From Diplosphaera chodatii (taxonomy: Eukaryota > Chlorophyta > Trebouxiophyceae > Prasiolales > Stichococcaceae), in the NCBI GenBank assembly GCA_032358165.1, contig JAALGY010000039.1:930001-994000 (forward strand): a DNA stretch of 64,000 nucleotides, read 5' to 3'. The translations under genes were made by a program, and so were the position numbers. The notes under the pieces are model-generated. The model was not told the origin of the DNA. It did not search any database and was given only the letters and a program-made list of their open reading frames with translations. This document shows, in pieces, positions 1-13,930 of the stretch (positions are counted from its first letter, which is position 1; the number at the start of each line of letters is the position of its first letter).

Positions 1-1126
1 CAGGGCGTCTCCATCAGACGCAAAAGCTTCCTCATGGGTGGCCAGCATGATAAGGTGGCGCCGAAGTAATGCTCAGGGGTGTCGTGGCTGGTTGTGCAGC
101 TCAACCCCTACGTACGATTGCAACTCTGGGGTAGCACTCGGGAGACTCGGTGCCTTCAACACGGAGCCAGCGCTCACGGCACTTCCACTCCGCACTGTGC
201 CCCACCTCTTCCACCACCCAGGGAACCATGCGCAGTATGGTGCGACCGTCATGCTTTGCGAGGCTCCAAAAGTGTGCCTGTGCCTTGCGGCCTGTACGAG
301 TCTGGGTCATCACCGCACTGAGCGGAGGTTTCAGCGCGCGTAGCGCACGCGCACGCATGTACAAAACTCACAAAGCTGAAAGTGGCTCGAATGACGATTT
401 GCGCACGTTCGAGCGAGCGAAGGCCGGGCCAGTAGCTCGGCAACACGATGACTGATTGATGGGAACCTCGGGCACGGATTGAGCATATGCCACTATCTAC
501 CTTGGCGCAGTTTCTGGCTGCACAATCGTGTGATAGATGGGTTCATCAGTCACTATGCTGCAACCTTTGGGTTGTTGCTTGTTGCTGGTTGCGACGCCGT
601 CCGTCCGTGAAGTTCCCTGTTCTGTGAGGTGCGTGACGTCCGACCGCACAAACGCATGTCGACGCGCAACATGGCGCATCTAGCCGTATGGAGCTGATGC
701 TTTTCCAGCTGCGTTCCGCAATGCGCTTCGGTGCAGCCGACTCCGGGCCAGCTGAACGACAACCGACGTCAGCATAGCACAGTTGGTCCGTCCGCGATGA
801 CACAGATGCACGTGTTGTCAAAAGGACTTGTCCCTTGTAGTGTATACACTGTCACACTCACGTAGAGCCTCCCACAAAAGGTACGATCAGCAGCTTGCGA
901 GGCCATAGACCGGTTGGCTCACCTACGTGATTTGCATCTGACTTGCGCCGCCCGCACAGCAACATGCTGCACAGCCTGCCGGGCGTCTGGTTGACAATCG
1001 GTTTGCTGCGACCTTCAGTCAGTTTGCATGTGGAATTGAAGAGATGTGGTCATTAGTCAATGTCGTTGCAGCCAGTTCGATCGTCGCCTCTGTCTGTACT
1101 CCTTGCAGGCGCTGTCAGTGACACTG
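1..1126. other. No gene called upstream of the oxidase
   Basis: Short open frames occur on both strands, but none shows a recognisable domain or a convincing chain of exons. The last part should hold the promoter and 5' UTR of the oxidase. An acceptor-like cttgcag ends near 1108, so an upstream non-coding or very short coding exon is possible. Confidence 0.4.
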
Positions 1127-4100
1127 ATGACGTTGCTGCTGGCTGCCGCGGGCGCGGACGCCGCACGTGGCGGGCGGAGCATCCTGCAGCAGCAGCGCAC
1201 CCTTGCCCCAAGGAGCGGATCCCCAACACCCGCTCCCACCAGAAGTAGCAGCAGCGGCAGCGGCAGCAGTGGCGGCAGCGGCAGCCCCAGCGGCAGCGGC
1301 AGCCCCAGCGGCAGCGGCAGCCCCGTCAGCAACCCCAGGGGCGTCTTTGACCCGCTGGGGCCATCGCCCTTCAAGGAGACGGAGTGCGAAGTGCTGCCAC
1401 AGGGACAGATATATGATGTGCGCCCCGCCTCCCTGTTCACTCTGTCAACGCTTGGATGTCGACAGAGTTAACCTGAATATGATCAAGCAGCTTGCTGCCT
1501 GTCGATTGTCACTGTGCGATGAACATTTGCATTGCCGCATGCTGTCAGCTGGCATGCTGCACCGTTCAAAGGCGTTTGTCGTAGTGCATCATGGCAGACT
1601 CTAAACCCTTGGACCCGGACTCTGCAGGTGAATGGCTACCCATCGAGCCCGTTCCCAACAGCACCGTTTGTCTTCGCCCAGCCCTTCAAGCCCCTGCAAC
1701 TCCTCAACCCCCAAGTTGGCCTGACATGCAATGCGGTGCGTCCAAGCCTGCGGGGCAACCTTGGCTGCCTTCACTGTGGTTTGTGGTCCATCACCTGCAC
1801 CTGTGCTCAATATGTACCACAGCTAACTCCATCCGCACACACCCTGCGTTGGAGCACATGCAGCACTGCTGGCAGCCGCTTCATCAGGGGACACTGAAGC
1901 TGCTTCATCCTTGCAGGACGGCGCCTGCGTCGAAGGCTACCAGGTGCCCTTTGCCATATGAAACCTGCCGTATAATAAGCCGATCTCATGCACCCTCAAA
2001 AGCTTCCAGGCTCCACCTCAGTCACATGCCTGTGCCCGTACACCGCACTGCCAGCCGTGACATCAGCTTCATGCATCGTTCTGCAGTTCAGCATCGAGGA
2101 GATCAGGTACGACTTTGGCCTCGCGGGGACGGCCTGCGCTGGCGCCTCTGTGCCGGCGCTGAGCTACAACGGGATTGTTCCCGGTCCACTCATCGACAGG
2201 CTCACGTGCGACAGTTGCAAGATCACTTGGGATTGCGTGTGGACTGTCATGTGCCGTGATGCTGCAAGCGGTTGCAGCACCATGTATGGCATCTGCCATT
2301 GGCCTCATCATCACAACACCTCCCCAGTACTTCTCCCCGCCCACGATCTATAGGTCGTCACTGGCATGATGCAGGTGGCACGCAGCCTCCACTGGTGGCA
2401 CTGACACTGCTGTCACGCTTTGCAGGGGCGTGCAACATGTCGCGCGCTTCACAAACAACGTGTCGCCCAACTCCCAATTCTTCCCGCCCGCCGGTCCCGG
2501 GAACGCCGGATCAGACGGTGTGTTCTCTCCTGCCTAACGACAGAGATAGCATGCTCAGCAGTTGTGCTCATATGACTGGATGACTGGGTCAGGCAGACCT
2601 TTCGTGTACGTCTCCAGTGCAACAGCCAGACATGTCTGCTGAGACTGTTGTCAATGACTGTGTCATGACCTAAGAAACTAAGGCTAAATGTCGTCAGATG
2701 CGCAAAGACATACTACTGCTGCGGCCCAACAGAGACGCGGGACATCTGTCGGGACCGCGCCGAGCGTGTGGAGCACTCCCCCGGCCTGGCGCCCGGCACC
2801 GGCCGCGGGTTCAGCGTGCACCACCATGGGGAGGCGTCCACCGCCGACATGGACGGCTGGGCGGAGCAGTTCATATGCGCTGGTGAAACTAAGGTGGCTG
2901 CTCAGTCTGCCTTGCTGCAAGTCGGTTCACTTGTGCCCGTCCATGCTTTACATGCTGGTGTGTGCGTTGCCATGCCTGACGAAATCCTTGTGCTTCGTGC
3001 AGGATTATGTCATCCCCAACAACAGGTGCCCTGTCTGCTGACGTGCCCCACCTTCCCCGCTCACAGACTGACTGACTCTGGCAGGGCAATGTAGCTATGG
3101 CAACCTATGCCTACTCCGATCCCTTTGTTGCAAGCGTTATTGTAGTTCGAATGTACACTTACATCACATCGGTGCTGTGTGTTGTCTTACTTGTATGTGT
3201 CCTGCTTCAGGCCGGCCACGCTCTGGTACCATGACCATGCAGTTGGCATCACGTCCGAGAATGTCTATGCTGGTGGGTGCGCTATACAGTCGTAGCTGGT
3301 CTGGCCTGCCGCTCTGGCATGTAGTGGCCAAAATCGAGCATGCTGTCACCCTCGCTTCTGGCGGGCAACTGGCAACCAATTTCATGACATCTGACGAAGC
3401 CTGCCTCATGAGCAGGGCTGGTGAGCATGAACCTGGTGCGGTCATGCGATGCCGACCAGGATCCATTCCAGGTACACCACTACGGAGCTCTGTTTTGACC
3501 TGATTCAGAGTTTTCCAAAAAAAGGCCTTTTTCTATTTGTAGAATGATAGATCTGTAAGTTGTAGAGCGCCTTTTTGCCTGAGCACGAGCGTTTGTGTGC
3601 TCAAACTGCCTGTTTGTACAGTCTGCCACAAAACTCAGCTCTAGAGGCTGCGCTGCATGCCATCAGTGCTGGTGAGTCAGGTGTGGGGCGGCCTTACAGC
3701 GCAGTCCTTCGGAATTACACAATCTGTCCTACCCGACAGGTCGACGGCACGGCAGGGAGGCCCCGTCTCATCGAGCACAACCTGCTGCTGTCCGACTACG
3801 TGCTGTCTGGTCCACGGGCGGGCGAGCCGGGCGTCTGCCGCCTGCGCTACGACCGCCAGGGTATGCCAGAACCTCTTCAACATGACTACATACCAACAGC
3901 GATGCACTGCAGCCTTGTTTCTGGTCACATGTAGTGCACATGGATTCTTCACCGACCAACATGCATGCAAGAAGCTGCTGTGCCGACATGCTGACGCATT
4001 TCACCGTGCAGGCGTGCACCAGGACAACCTGTGGGGCGATATCAATGCTGTCAACGCGGTGCCATGGCCGGTTCTGGGCTTGGGGGCCAACTGGAACCGT

Positions 4101-7100
4101 TTCCACATCCTAGGTGATCGTGGGATGTGCTTCTGTGGGGTCGCTACTCCATTTTCATTGCACTTTAAATGCTGCCCCTGCTGGGTCAATTTGCTGACTT
4201 GCCTGATCGCAACTCTGCCTCTGCTCAGGTGGCAGCATTTCACGCCCGTGGATTTTGCAGGTGCGACATGTGACCGTACAATATTCAGACACCAAACCTG
4301 CAGCTCTAAGTCAACTCCCTGCTGTTTCAGTAAGCACACATAAAAACTGATCCAGCAATGTAAATGCTGTGGTGTCGCAGCTATGGGACGCAGCTGGGAC
4401 TGAAGTCAGCAGCAGGATCTGTAGGATCCTGGGCGGCGAAGGCGGCTTTGCAGATGTACCAAAGCCCTGGCCTGTGGAAGGGCTGCTCACTGATGTGGCC
4501 TACCGCTGGGATGTGGTGCGACTCTGCGCTGGCTTGACCCGTGCACTGCTGCTCATATCTTGCCGTGTTACATGTCCACATGTTTTTGTAGTCTCATCAG
4601 TACACAAGATGGGCCTCAGCTGCGTAAACAGTAGATGGGCAGCTAGTTTGGCACCTGAATGGTTGAGGCTTAACCACTTGTGCACCTGCAGGTGTGCGAC
4701 TTCTCGACATATTCGGGCAGGCCCCTGTACCTCATAAACAAACCTAACGCAACTCTAACCACCAGCGAGACGCCCTACTTCTGCCACAGCCACCTCATCA
4801 TGAAGATCAACGTCGGCGCTGCCGTTGCCAATGCGCCTGCCCCCAACCTCAATGCCTTCAACCAGGAGCGGCTCACCGGCCCGCTGCCCCAGAACATCCT
4901 CGATGTACGCCCCCAGCCCACGACTATCATGCACAACATGTTTGGGCAAATGTAGCATTGCACCTTCTGTGATGTGACCCTGCATTCGCCACGCAGCATC
5001 TCAGCACCGTCAACTGCAGGCTGACAGTGTGCTCACATCAGTGTGCGCTCTGGTTGTCAGACACATGACGCAGAGTTCACTTCCAGTGCCTGGGCAAGAC
5101 CACATGCCAGCGCTTGTGCGCATGCAGGCTTACCAGCGGCGTGCGCTGAGGGGCGAGTACGACCGCCAGCTCGAGTTCGGAAAGGGCGGCGGCCTCTGGG
5201 TGGTGCGATCTCGATCCTCAGACTGAGCGCGCTTTCGAGGTTCAAACATTGCTCTGTTGCCTGTTGACCAGCACACACTGACGATGGCTGCTTTTCTTCG
5301 TGCAGTTCAACGGCAGGTGCGATATATACATCGCCAGGACAACAGTCATGTGGATTAACTTGTGTATCCGAGATGCTGCGCCGGCTGTATGCATGGCAGC
5401 AGCGCATCTGTTGTTACGGTGTCGTGCATGGTTTGCTGTTAGCTGACAAAGTCGAGGGTCAGCTCGTAATACCTTCGCGATTTTACTTGCAGAGGCTGGG
5501 ACTACAAGGTATGGATAAAGCATGCATGTTTTGTGTTTAAAATCAGCAAACTGTTTGAACATTTGATTTCTTAACCAAAAATTTCTTTTCCATTTAAGGA
5601 TCCTAAGATTCCGGGGAAACCGCACATCGAATATGACGTGAGTCACTTGCACACGCTGCCGCTGGGCATCCGCAGCAGTAACACAGTTGTAGGCATGCTT
5701 TCTGTCCCATACTGTTGCGCAGTATCTGCCGCTTCAGTTTCGGATTGCTGACGAGGCTTATACCCATTCCAGGACATTGGCCAGAACACCATTGAGCTGT
5801 GGAATCTGAAGGCAGGCGGCGGCTGGATCCACCCCATCCACGTCCACCTTGTGGTGAGCGTGCATGCCGAACATGCAGATGTGGCGGTGCCCTCTGCCTG
5901 GCTGCAGCCGTTTCTGGCCGCCGCTGCCAGCCCCTCTGTATCATACACAATGTATGCTGTTGCAGCCGTACGCACCTCAAGCCATGCAGCCTGTGCTGCG
6001 GCGTGACGTTGGAGGTGCTGTTGATGTCAATGAAAATGGTTGACACTTTTCTTGGCAGGACTTCTTTTGCATGGCGATCAAGGACAGCGGCTGGCGGCCA
6101 TGCCCACCGGAGTACAACAACGTAATATCATGTCGGGACAGAATCATAAATTACATTTTGTCTTTTTGACTTCCATAGCTTGTACCAGAAATATCAATTA
6201 ATTTTTTTTTTTTGGTTTCCCAGGTTCCCAAGGACGTCATGCACATTGGCGCAAACATTGGCGAGGTGATCATCGCAGCTCGCTACGGCCCGCACCTGGG
6301 CGAGTACATGATGCACTGCCACAACGGCGTGCACGAGGACCACGAGATGATGCGCGCATTCATGGTGGGTGTGCCAACCTGGTAGTCTGCTCGGCAGTGC
6401 TGCACATCCTCACCCAGAACTTGTCCTGGAAGGTGTGGCTGGGACGCAGGTGCGCATCAAAGGCAGGGTGTCTTGGTGTCGTCTGTTCAGATGCGCATCA
6501 GATTCTGAATCTGGTGCTGTGTCCTGCGCGCGCAGGTGTCGGACTCTCTCCAAGGCAAGACGTTCAACTCCACGCCGCAGTTCAACGTCAACCTGCTGAG
6601 GAACTCCTCGCCGCCCGAGCTGGGCATGCAGTGGGGCGACTGGCGCGACACCACTTATGTCACCGCCAATGCCCCTGCATTCAATGCCGCGTACTTACAG
6701 GTACATCCTCAACCATGGCTTCCAGACCACGTGCATTTTGTTGCTCGTGCACATGCATGCTGAGGAGCAGCCTGCACAACAGCCTGGCACCGTCCGTCAG
6801 CACGGTGCACACACTACGCAAGCAAGTGGCATGGGCATAGCACATGAATGGTGCCTTTGTTGCAGGGTCTGATAGGCCGGGGCTACTACGACATATTCTA
6901 TGTGAGCCAGTGCACTGGCCTGTATGTATACACCTCTGCCTGCAGCACGTCTTGCACATGCACATCTGTCTGTGCACCATGCATGGTATGTAGCCACAGC
7001 CTTTCTTGCCGCTGAGACGATGACCACGAAAACACCACGACCATCTTGATGTGTTGCTGCAGCCGCCACCCGGCAGCCCGCTCAACGATCCATCGAACTT

Positions 7101-7137
7101 CTGGCTGCCGGGCTGCCCCGCGCCGGTCGTCGGTTGA
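1127..7137 (+). CDS. Secreted multicopper oxidase, CotA/bilirubin-oxidase type (many exons)
   Basis: Predicted extracellular or lumenal copper oxidase that takes electrons from a phenolic, bilirubin-like or metal substrate and reduces O2 to water. All four copper-binding motifs are visible in order: VHHHGE (2816-2830), LWYHDHAVGIT (about 3221), HPIHVHLV (about 5830) and HCHNGVHEDHEMM (about 6314). The last has the Cys and His of the type-1 copper and an axial Met. HPIHVHL and HCHxxxHED fit the CotA/bilirubin oxidase branch better than plant laccases. The chosen ATG (1127) opens a short hydrophobic leader, followed by a Ser/Gly/Pro linker of three 18-nt repeats. Phase-consistent joins include GAGETK|DYVIPNN-type and N|RPATLWYHDH junctions. 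The last exon ends in CPAPVVG with TGA at 7135-7137. The stretch 3270-4010 between domains 1 and 2 is poorly resolved, and the start is uncertain. The exact substrate cannot be told from sequence. Confidence 0.88.
1273..1330 (+). repeat. 18-nt coding tandem repeat (Ser/Gly/Pro linker)
   Basis: About three tandem copies of an 18-nt unit encode GSGSPS-type hexapeptides just after the signal region of the oxidase. This is probably a flexible, possibly O-glycosylated linker prone to changes in length. Confidence 0.75.
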
Positions 7138-8264
7138 GGGTTCACAAGCAGCCAATGGTGCAACGGTGTCTTGCGTTGGTAGTGCCATCCAGCGCGGGAG
7201 GGACTGTAGGAATGCAGAGCAAGAATAAGGTGTCTGCCCTTGCTGCCTTGAAGCTGCGCAAGGCCTACATCAGCAGGCACAGACAACAAGCGCAGTGCCA
7301 GAGAGATACTGTATCCATGATCATGAACAAGAACCCAGTATGGCAGACGGTGATCTGACATGCATTAGGAACAATGGCAATAGTATGGCTTTGACGTGTC
7401 AGCAGCTCGGCTGCAGCACAGAGGCTGCACAACAGCAAGCACTTACGTTACATTTTGTTGCTTCCATGCACTCGCTGTCCCGCCTGCTGTGTGCGCTCAC
7501 AGCGTCACGCACAGGCAGTGCGGCGCGCAAGCTGTTGTAGCGCTAGTGTTGTTTGCATCATTGTATGAGTGTGTTGACCGGTGGGGTGCTGCTCTGGGTC
7601 GACACTGCTGCTGCTGTGGTCATCAGCCGGCGACTCATTTTGTTTATGGTTATTTTGTTGCAGCAGAGGCCGCCAACACTGCGGGCTGTGGTGTTGGCGG
7701 CCCGGTATTTACGTATTGACTTGAACGTCTGTAGCACGTTACGTGGCTTGGTGGGCTTGTGCATTTGATTGTAAGAATGATCGAATGTTTGAGACCAAGC
7801 CGGCGTTCCCACAAATCATGTACAACTGGTATTGTTGCTTACACATGCACACTCTGAGCATCACAATGTCACCACACTTTCATGGCTGTATGGCATCTTG
7901 ATAAGGTGTTTGGACCTGCATGAGGAGAGGCATAGCAGCAGCTTCATAGTTTGCAGGCGCGCGGAAGTGTGCAGAGGGAGGGTATGGTAGGTGCGGGGGC
8001 TTTCAGTTCAAATTGCACATGGGTGTGATGATGGTACAAGAAATTGGAACCTGTGCAGCTGCACCCTACGTGCTGTGATATGATGCCTTTGTGGGCTCAT
8101 GGAGCTGCACGTGCGCACGGTCCGTGAGTGTGCAGCTGCATGATCGAGTGGTTGCAGGCGGCTGATGGCATGCTGTAACACTGGCATATGGGTGCAGCAT
8201 TTCGCTGTGCATCCGGTGGCCAGGACAGTAACTTAGGTACAGCACATCCCGCACACGAGTTGGT
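7138..8264. other. Intergenic, oxidase 3' UTR and histone flank
   Basis: No coding exon recognised. TGTAA at 7770-7774 is a candidate poly(A) signal for the oxidase, implying a 3' UTR of roughly 650 nt. No histone H4 or H1 frame was found here on either strand. Confidence 0.45.
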
Positions 8265-8280
8265 GGTGTTGAAAAACACC
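8265..8280 (-). terminator. Histone mRNA 3' stem-loop (H2A)
   Basis: On the minus strand the sequence is GGTGTTTTTCAACACC: a perfect 6-bp stem with loop TTTC, followed by ACCAA. It starts about 40 nt after the H2A stop. It has the size and loop of the metazoan and green-algal histone stem-loop that is bound by SLBP and directs 3'-end formation. Confidence 0.93.
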
Positions 8281-8319
8281 ATTGTGTTGGGCAGAGCCCT
8301 GCGAGGCTGCGCAGCGGCC

Positions 8320-9023
8320 TCAGACCTCCTTCTTGGCCTTGGTCTTGGGCAGCAGCACCGAGTGGATGTTGGGCAGCACACCGCCGGCGGCGATGGTCAC
8401 GCCGCCCAGCAGCTTGGACAGCTCCTCATCGTTGCGCACTGCCAGCTGAATGTGGCGCGGCACGATGCGGGTCTTCTTGTTGTCGCGGGCGGCGTTGCCG
8501 GCCAGCTCCAGCACCTCAGCTGCAGACAAAGGAAACAGCCGCGTCAGCACAGCCACCACGATACCCAGCGAACACACATGTGTGCACGGGCAGCGCAGTA
8601 CGCCGGTGAAGGACCAGCACTTGACTACACCAGTCACTCTACTGCAGGGTGCCTCACCAGCCAGGTACTCCAGCACGGCGGCCAGGTACACAGGTGCGCC
8701 GGCACCAACACGCGTGGCGTACTTGCCCTTCTTCAGGTACCTGCATGTTGCCCCACATTGATGCTGGTTTGGTTTCTTCTACTGTGATGCTGCTGTGGAT
8801 AGTTATGAGGGTCGCACTGGCGTGCTGCACCTGACGAATGCATCACAACAACCCTCATGCAGCTGCACATGGCCTGCTGCACCATAGCCAGCAGCAAAGA
8901 ATGTCTCACGGAGGTACGTGGTTGTCCTCACCGGGCAACACGGCCGACGGGGAACTGCAGGCCGGCCTTGGATGACTGGCTGACGGACTTCTTGGCGCTC
9001 TTTCCCTTGCCGCGGCCCGACAT
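8320..9023 (-). CDS. Histone H2A (3 exons)
   Basis: Core nucleosome histone. Exons are 9023-8932, 8740-8658 and 8519-8320; all junctions are GT-AG and phases match, giving 124 residues. It begins [20 protein letters not shown], continues through [18 protein letters not shown] and [16 protein letters not shown], and then has the acidic-patch region [15 protein letters not shown] and [16 protein letters not shown]. The tail ends PKTKAKKEV, with no SQ(E/D)-aromatic motif, so it is a canonical replication-type H2A and not H2A.X. It is divergent from H2B and followed by the conserved stem-loop. [11 protein letters not shown] is slightly unlike the common KYAERVGAGAP. Expression is expected to peak in S phase. 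Confidence 0.97.
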
Positions 9024-9607
9024 GGTGGGTTGCTGTGCGCTGCTGAGAGAGCAGGGAGGTAGAAGGTGCAGGAGAGTGTGCAGGAGAGCAAGAGAATGGC
9101 GACGCAAGTGGTGTATGTGGGTTTCTATAATGAGTGAACAACCAAGAGATGTAGGTTCCCCAATTCAGCGGGTATACTCGTGACGTTGACAGTCTCCCGT
9201 CACAACCTTCTCCACCAGCATTCCGCACAGACCGCCATTCCCGCTCTCTCCTGCTCATTACCTTCTCACTGCCGCAGCAGCAGCCTTCTGCAGCTCTCGC
9301 AGCAGATCAGGTGCGTGTCTGGCACCTGGCTCGCCTGCTGAGAATGTTGTGAGTGAACACTCGGATCGCTGTCTACTCACCGGCCTGTGTCAAAAGCTGG
9401 CTGGGACGCTGGGCTGTGCTGCCAGATGCTGCTGCTCGTGGTGACAGCTTTGCGGCGATGATGTTTCTGGCTGGGTCTGGGGCTGCCTTGCCATGTGTCA
9501 TGCCTGACCCTTTGCAGGCATTCCAACACTTGCGTGCTTCCCAGGAGGCCAACTCAATGCAAAGGCACAGACCCTGACCCAACAAGAGCTGATGCCATGC
9601 AGACACC
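9024..9607. promoter_or_regulatory. Shared promoter region between divergent H2A and H2B
   Basis: The 584 bp between the two start codons must hold both promoters. On the minus strand TATAGAAA lies near 9123-9130, about 105 nt upstream of the H2A ATG, and a CCAAT is near 9158. Both are weak single matches. Divergent H2A-H2B pairs are the known arrangement in Volvocales. Confidence 0.55.
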
Positions 9608-10245
<638 letters not shown>

Positions 10246-10288
10246 AGCATTGCTGCACCTGGCAAGAGCTGCAAGCCACCAACAAAAT

Positions 10289-10304
10289 GGTGTTTTTCAA
10301 CACC
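10289..10304 (+). terminator. Histone mRNA 3' stem-loop (H2B)
   Basis: GGTGTTTTTCAACACC followed by ACCAA, 43 nt after the H2B TGA. It is identical to the elements after H2A and H3. Confidence 0.94.
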
Positions 10305-10927
10305 ACCAAACCATCGTTGCTGGATGCTGTATCTGACGGTACCTCTGGGTCTGCTCTGCTCCTCACAATATCCCGTTGTGTACTCCCTGGGTCCCAGCTG
10401 GCTGGCCAGTGCTGCGTTGGTGCCAGTCCCTGACTGCATCCAAGTTGCTTTCGGCAGCTGCTGCTCTGACTGTGCTTTGCATGCGGTGTCCCCACACTAC
10501 ATTTCATTCTACGCTGATGCCCACTTCCCCTCATGAATGGTTCAATTACACAGCAGGAAGGTAGTTGCGCAGCATCATTGCGGCTGCCTGATCAGGCACC
10601 AGCTTGCTGTCACAGGCAACACGTCGGATGGTGCAAGCATCTGCTGTACGGTATATCATGGTACAGACGAAGGAGGCTGCTGTCATCAGCGAGCAAAGCA
10701 GCAGTACAGCGTGTCTGCTGCACTCACAGCAGGGGCACAGCACCATAACAATGTAGGCAGGCCCCGGGCGGCAGAGGAACGACATGGCCAATTTGACAGA
10801 GATCAGCACGTTCGGCACACGATGGCTGGACTCGCAACAACAAGCACAAGACAGAGGTGGGGGAAAGATGGCATGGCAGGAAGATGGGACTGGCTGAAGA
10901 GTCGGCATGCCATGTCCAGGTGTTGGT

Positions 10928-10943
10928 GGTGTTGAAAAACACC
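10928..10943 (-). terminator. Histone mRNA 3' stem-loop (H3)
   Basis: Third identical copy of the 6-bp stem and TTTC loop, on the minus strand, about 36 nt after the H3 stop and again followed by ACCAA. Confidence 0.94.
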
Positions 10944-10979
10944 AGCATTGGTTTGGTGAGGTGGGCTAGCAACCCAGGC

Positions 10980-12416
<1,437 letters not shown>

Positions 12417-13930
12417 CTACTTGCCGGCGGCCGCTGGCGGCGTGCCCGGCGTCGTGCTCGCCGGGGGGACGGGGTTGTTGTTCTGGCACGTGAACCAGTT
12501 GGCGGCGATGGGCAGGTCCAGGTTGTTGCGGCCGGCGAACGCGTCCACGCTGAAGTTGGCGCGGTCGACCGTCGCGTTGGGGGCCACGCCCGGCAGATCG
12601 ATCCGGCCGTTCTGCTTGAACAGCAGGTACGTGTACCTGCAGATGGCAGATGAGCACATCAGCTGCCGACGCTGCTGTCGCCGTACACCGACGCTTGCAG
12701 ATCTTTTAAAATATTATGCCAAAAGACACGGCAGCGGCCAGACTGCAGCATTGTCCTGCACCGCACCTATGGATGCCACCATCAGGCGGCGGGCCCGGGC
12801 CGCGGTAGGGTGCCAGCACAGTGCCTGCACAGTACAAGCATCATCTGAACTTTATCCTTATGAGACCAGGAGACCAGCATACTGTGTCTCAAGGTGACTG
12901 GCCGGCATTGGAGCCTTCCGGCCCTGACATTGCGGCAAGCACTTCGTGATGACCGTTGATCAGAGCAAGCAACGGCGTGCAGCACAGAACAGGTGCTCAC
13001 CATCAGACACGCGGCCACTGGCAGGGATGTTGATGACACCCCAGTGCCAGATGTTGCGGCGGATGGGGTTTGCGCGGGACGGCGCATCTGCTCGATGGTC
13101 AGACCAAGCCGATTTAAGAAGGAGATTGGAAAAATGCAGGATGAAAATGAAAGATCAACGGCCGCTCGACAATGAAACGTTCATGACTGGGGATGAGACG
13201 ATGCTGTCTTCGATGTACCGGTATACCTGGGTCTGCCATGATCTGCAACAGATACCCAAGGTCATTCGCGCCACGCTCATACGATCTCACCGGATTTATC
13301 TGGACGTGCTACACTCAAGCATGTGGTGACGCCAATGCATGGGGTGAATGTCCAGCTCCGCACCAGGGTGTAACGGTTGCCGCCGCCGTTGCGGATGGTA
13401 ACAGTCGGCTGCGCGGCGGTCTGCGGCATGACAGAAGCACTACTCAGATCGTCCGGCTGCCGACGTCATTCAGCTCCAAGGTAGAGGTCTGACAGCATGC
13501 ATGGACGCCACGCCAGGGACCATACCTGGTTGGTTGTGAAGAAGTTGCCAGCGTCAACCCTGCCGGCCGGGAACGTGATCTGAAACTTCACATCCTTCAG
13601 CTCCACGTCCCTGCGTGTCATATGCACGCAGTTATAACAGCTTGCTGCCAGACCGTGCTGCCTGACGGCTGTAGTATCTGCAGGGTGTAGCGCACCAAAC
13701 AGGGTCCAAGCAAGGCGGCGGCCACATGCCCCAGCCGGGTGCAACCGTTTTCTCCGGCACCTGATGACGTCGGGGATGATCTCCTCGCGGCGAAGCAGCG
13801 CCTCCGTAATGCGCGTGAGGCCGTTGTTCTTGTTGTTGCGCTTGTAGCGGTAGTAGTCATCGTCATCGTTGCCAGCGGCCGCGGCGCCGAAGCACAGCGC
13901 CACCACCAGCGCCAGCAGCGCCGGCTTCAT
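12417..13930 (-). CDS. Secreted phosphatidylethanolamine-binding protein (PEBP)
   Basis: PEBP-fold protein with a signal peptide (MKPALLALVVALCFGAAAAG), so probably extracellular or vacuolar. An acidic DDDDYYRY stretch follows. The core is assembled from about seven exons: EEIIPDVIR, DVELKDVKFQITFPAGR, QPTVTIRNGGGNRYTL, IMADP, DAPSRANPIRRNIWHWG with VINIPASG, APYRGPGPPPDGGIHR, and YTYLLFKQNG to LDLPIAANWFTCQ. It keeps the family landmarks DPDAP, HWxVxNIP, GPxPP and GxHRY, the ligand-pocket set. It ends in a Pro/Ala-rich tail (PPASTTPGTPPAAAGK). Phases match at CCA-G|AT and CAT-AG|G-TAC. Ligand and role are unknown; secreted PEBPs include anion or lipid binders and protease-inhibitor-like forms. 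Confidence 0.88.

Larger units (their letters stand above)
10246..10979. other. Convergent H2B/H3 3' region
   Basis: The 3' flanks of H2B (+) and H3 (-) face each other here, each with its stem-loop (10289-10304 and 10928-10943). The 620 bp between the stem-loops show no coding signature. Confidence 0.6.

Noticed and set aside
150..455. Open frames at the left edge on both strands
   Set aside because: No motif, low-information sequence, no splice partners; cannot be separated from chance.
8188..8787. Plus-strand 199-codon open frame over the histone
   Set aside because: Runs through the H2A exons, introns and stem-loop on the opposite strand; conserved H2A protein on the minus strand explains the openness.
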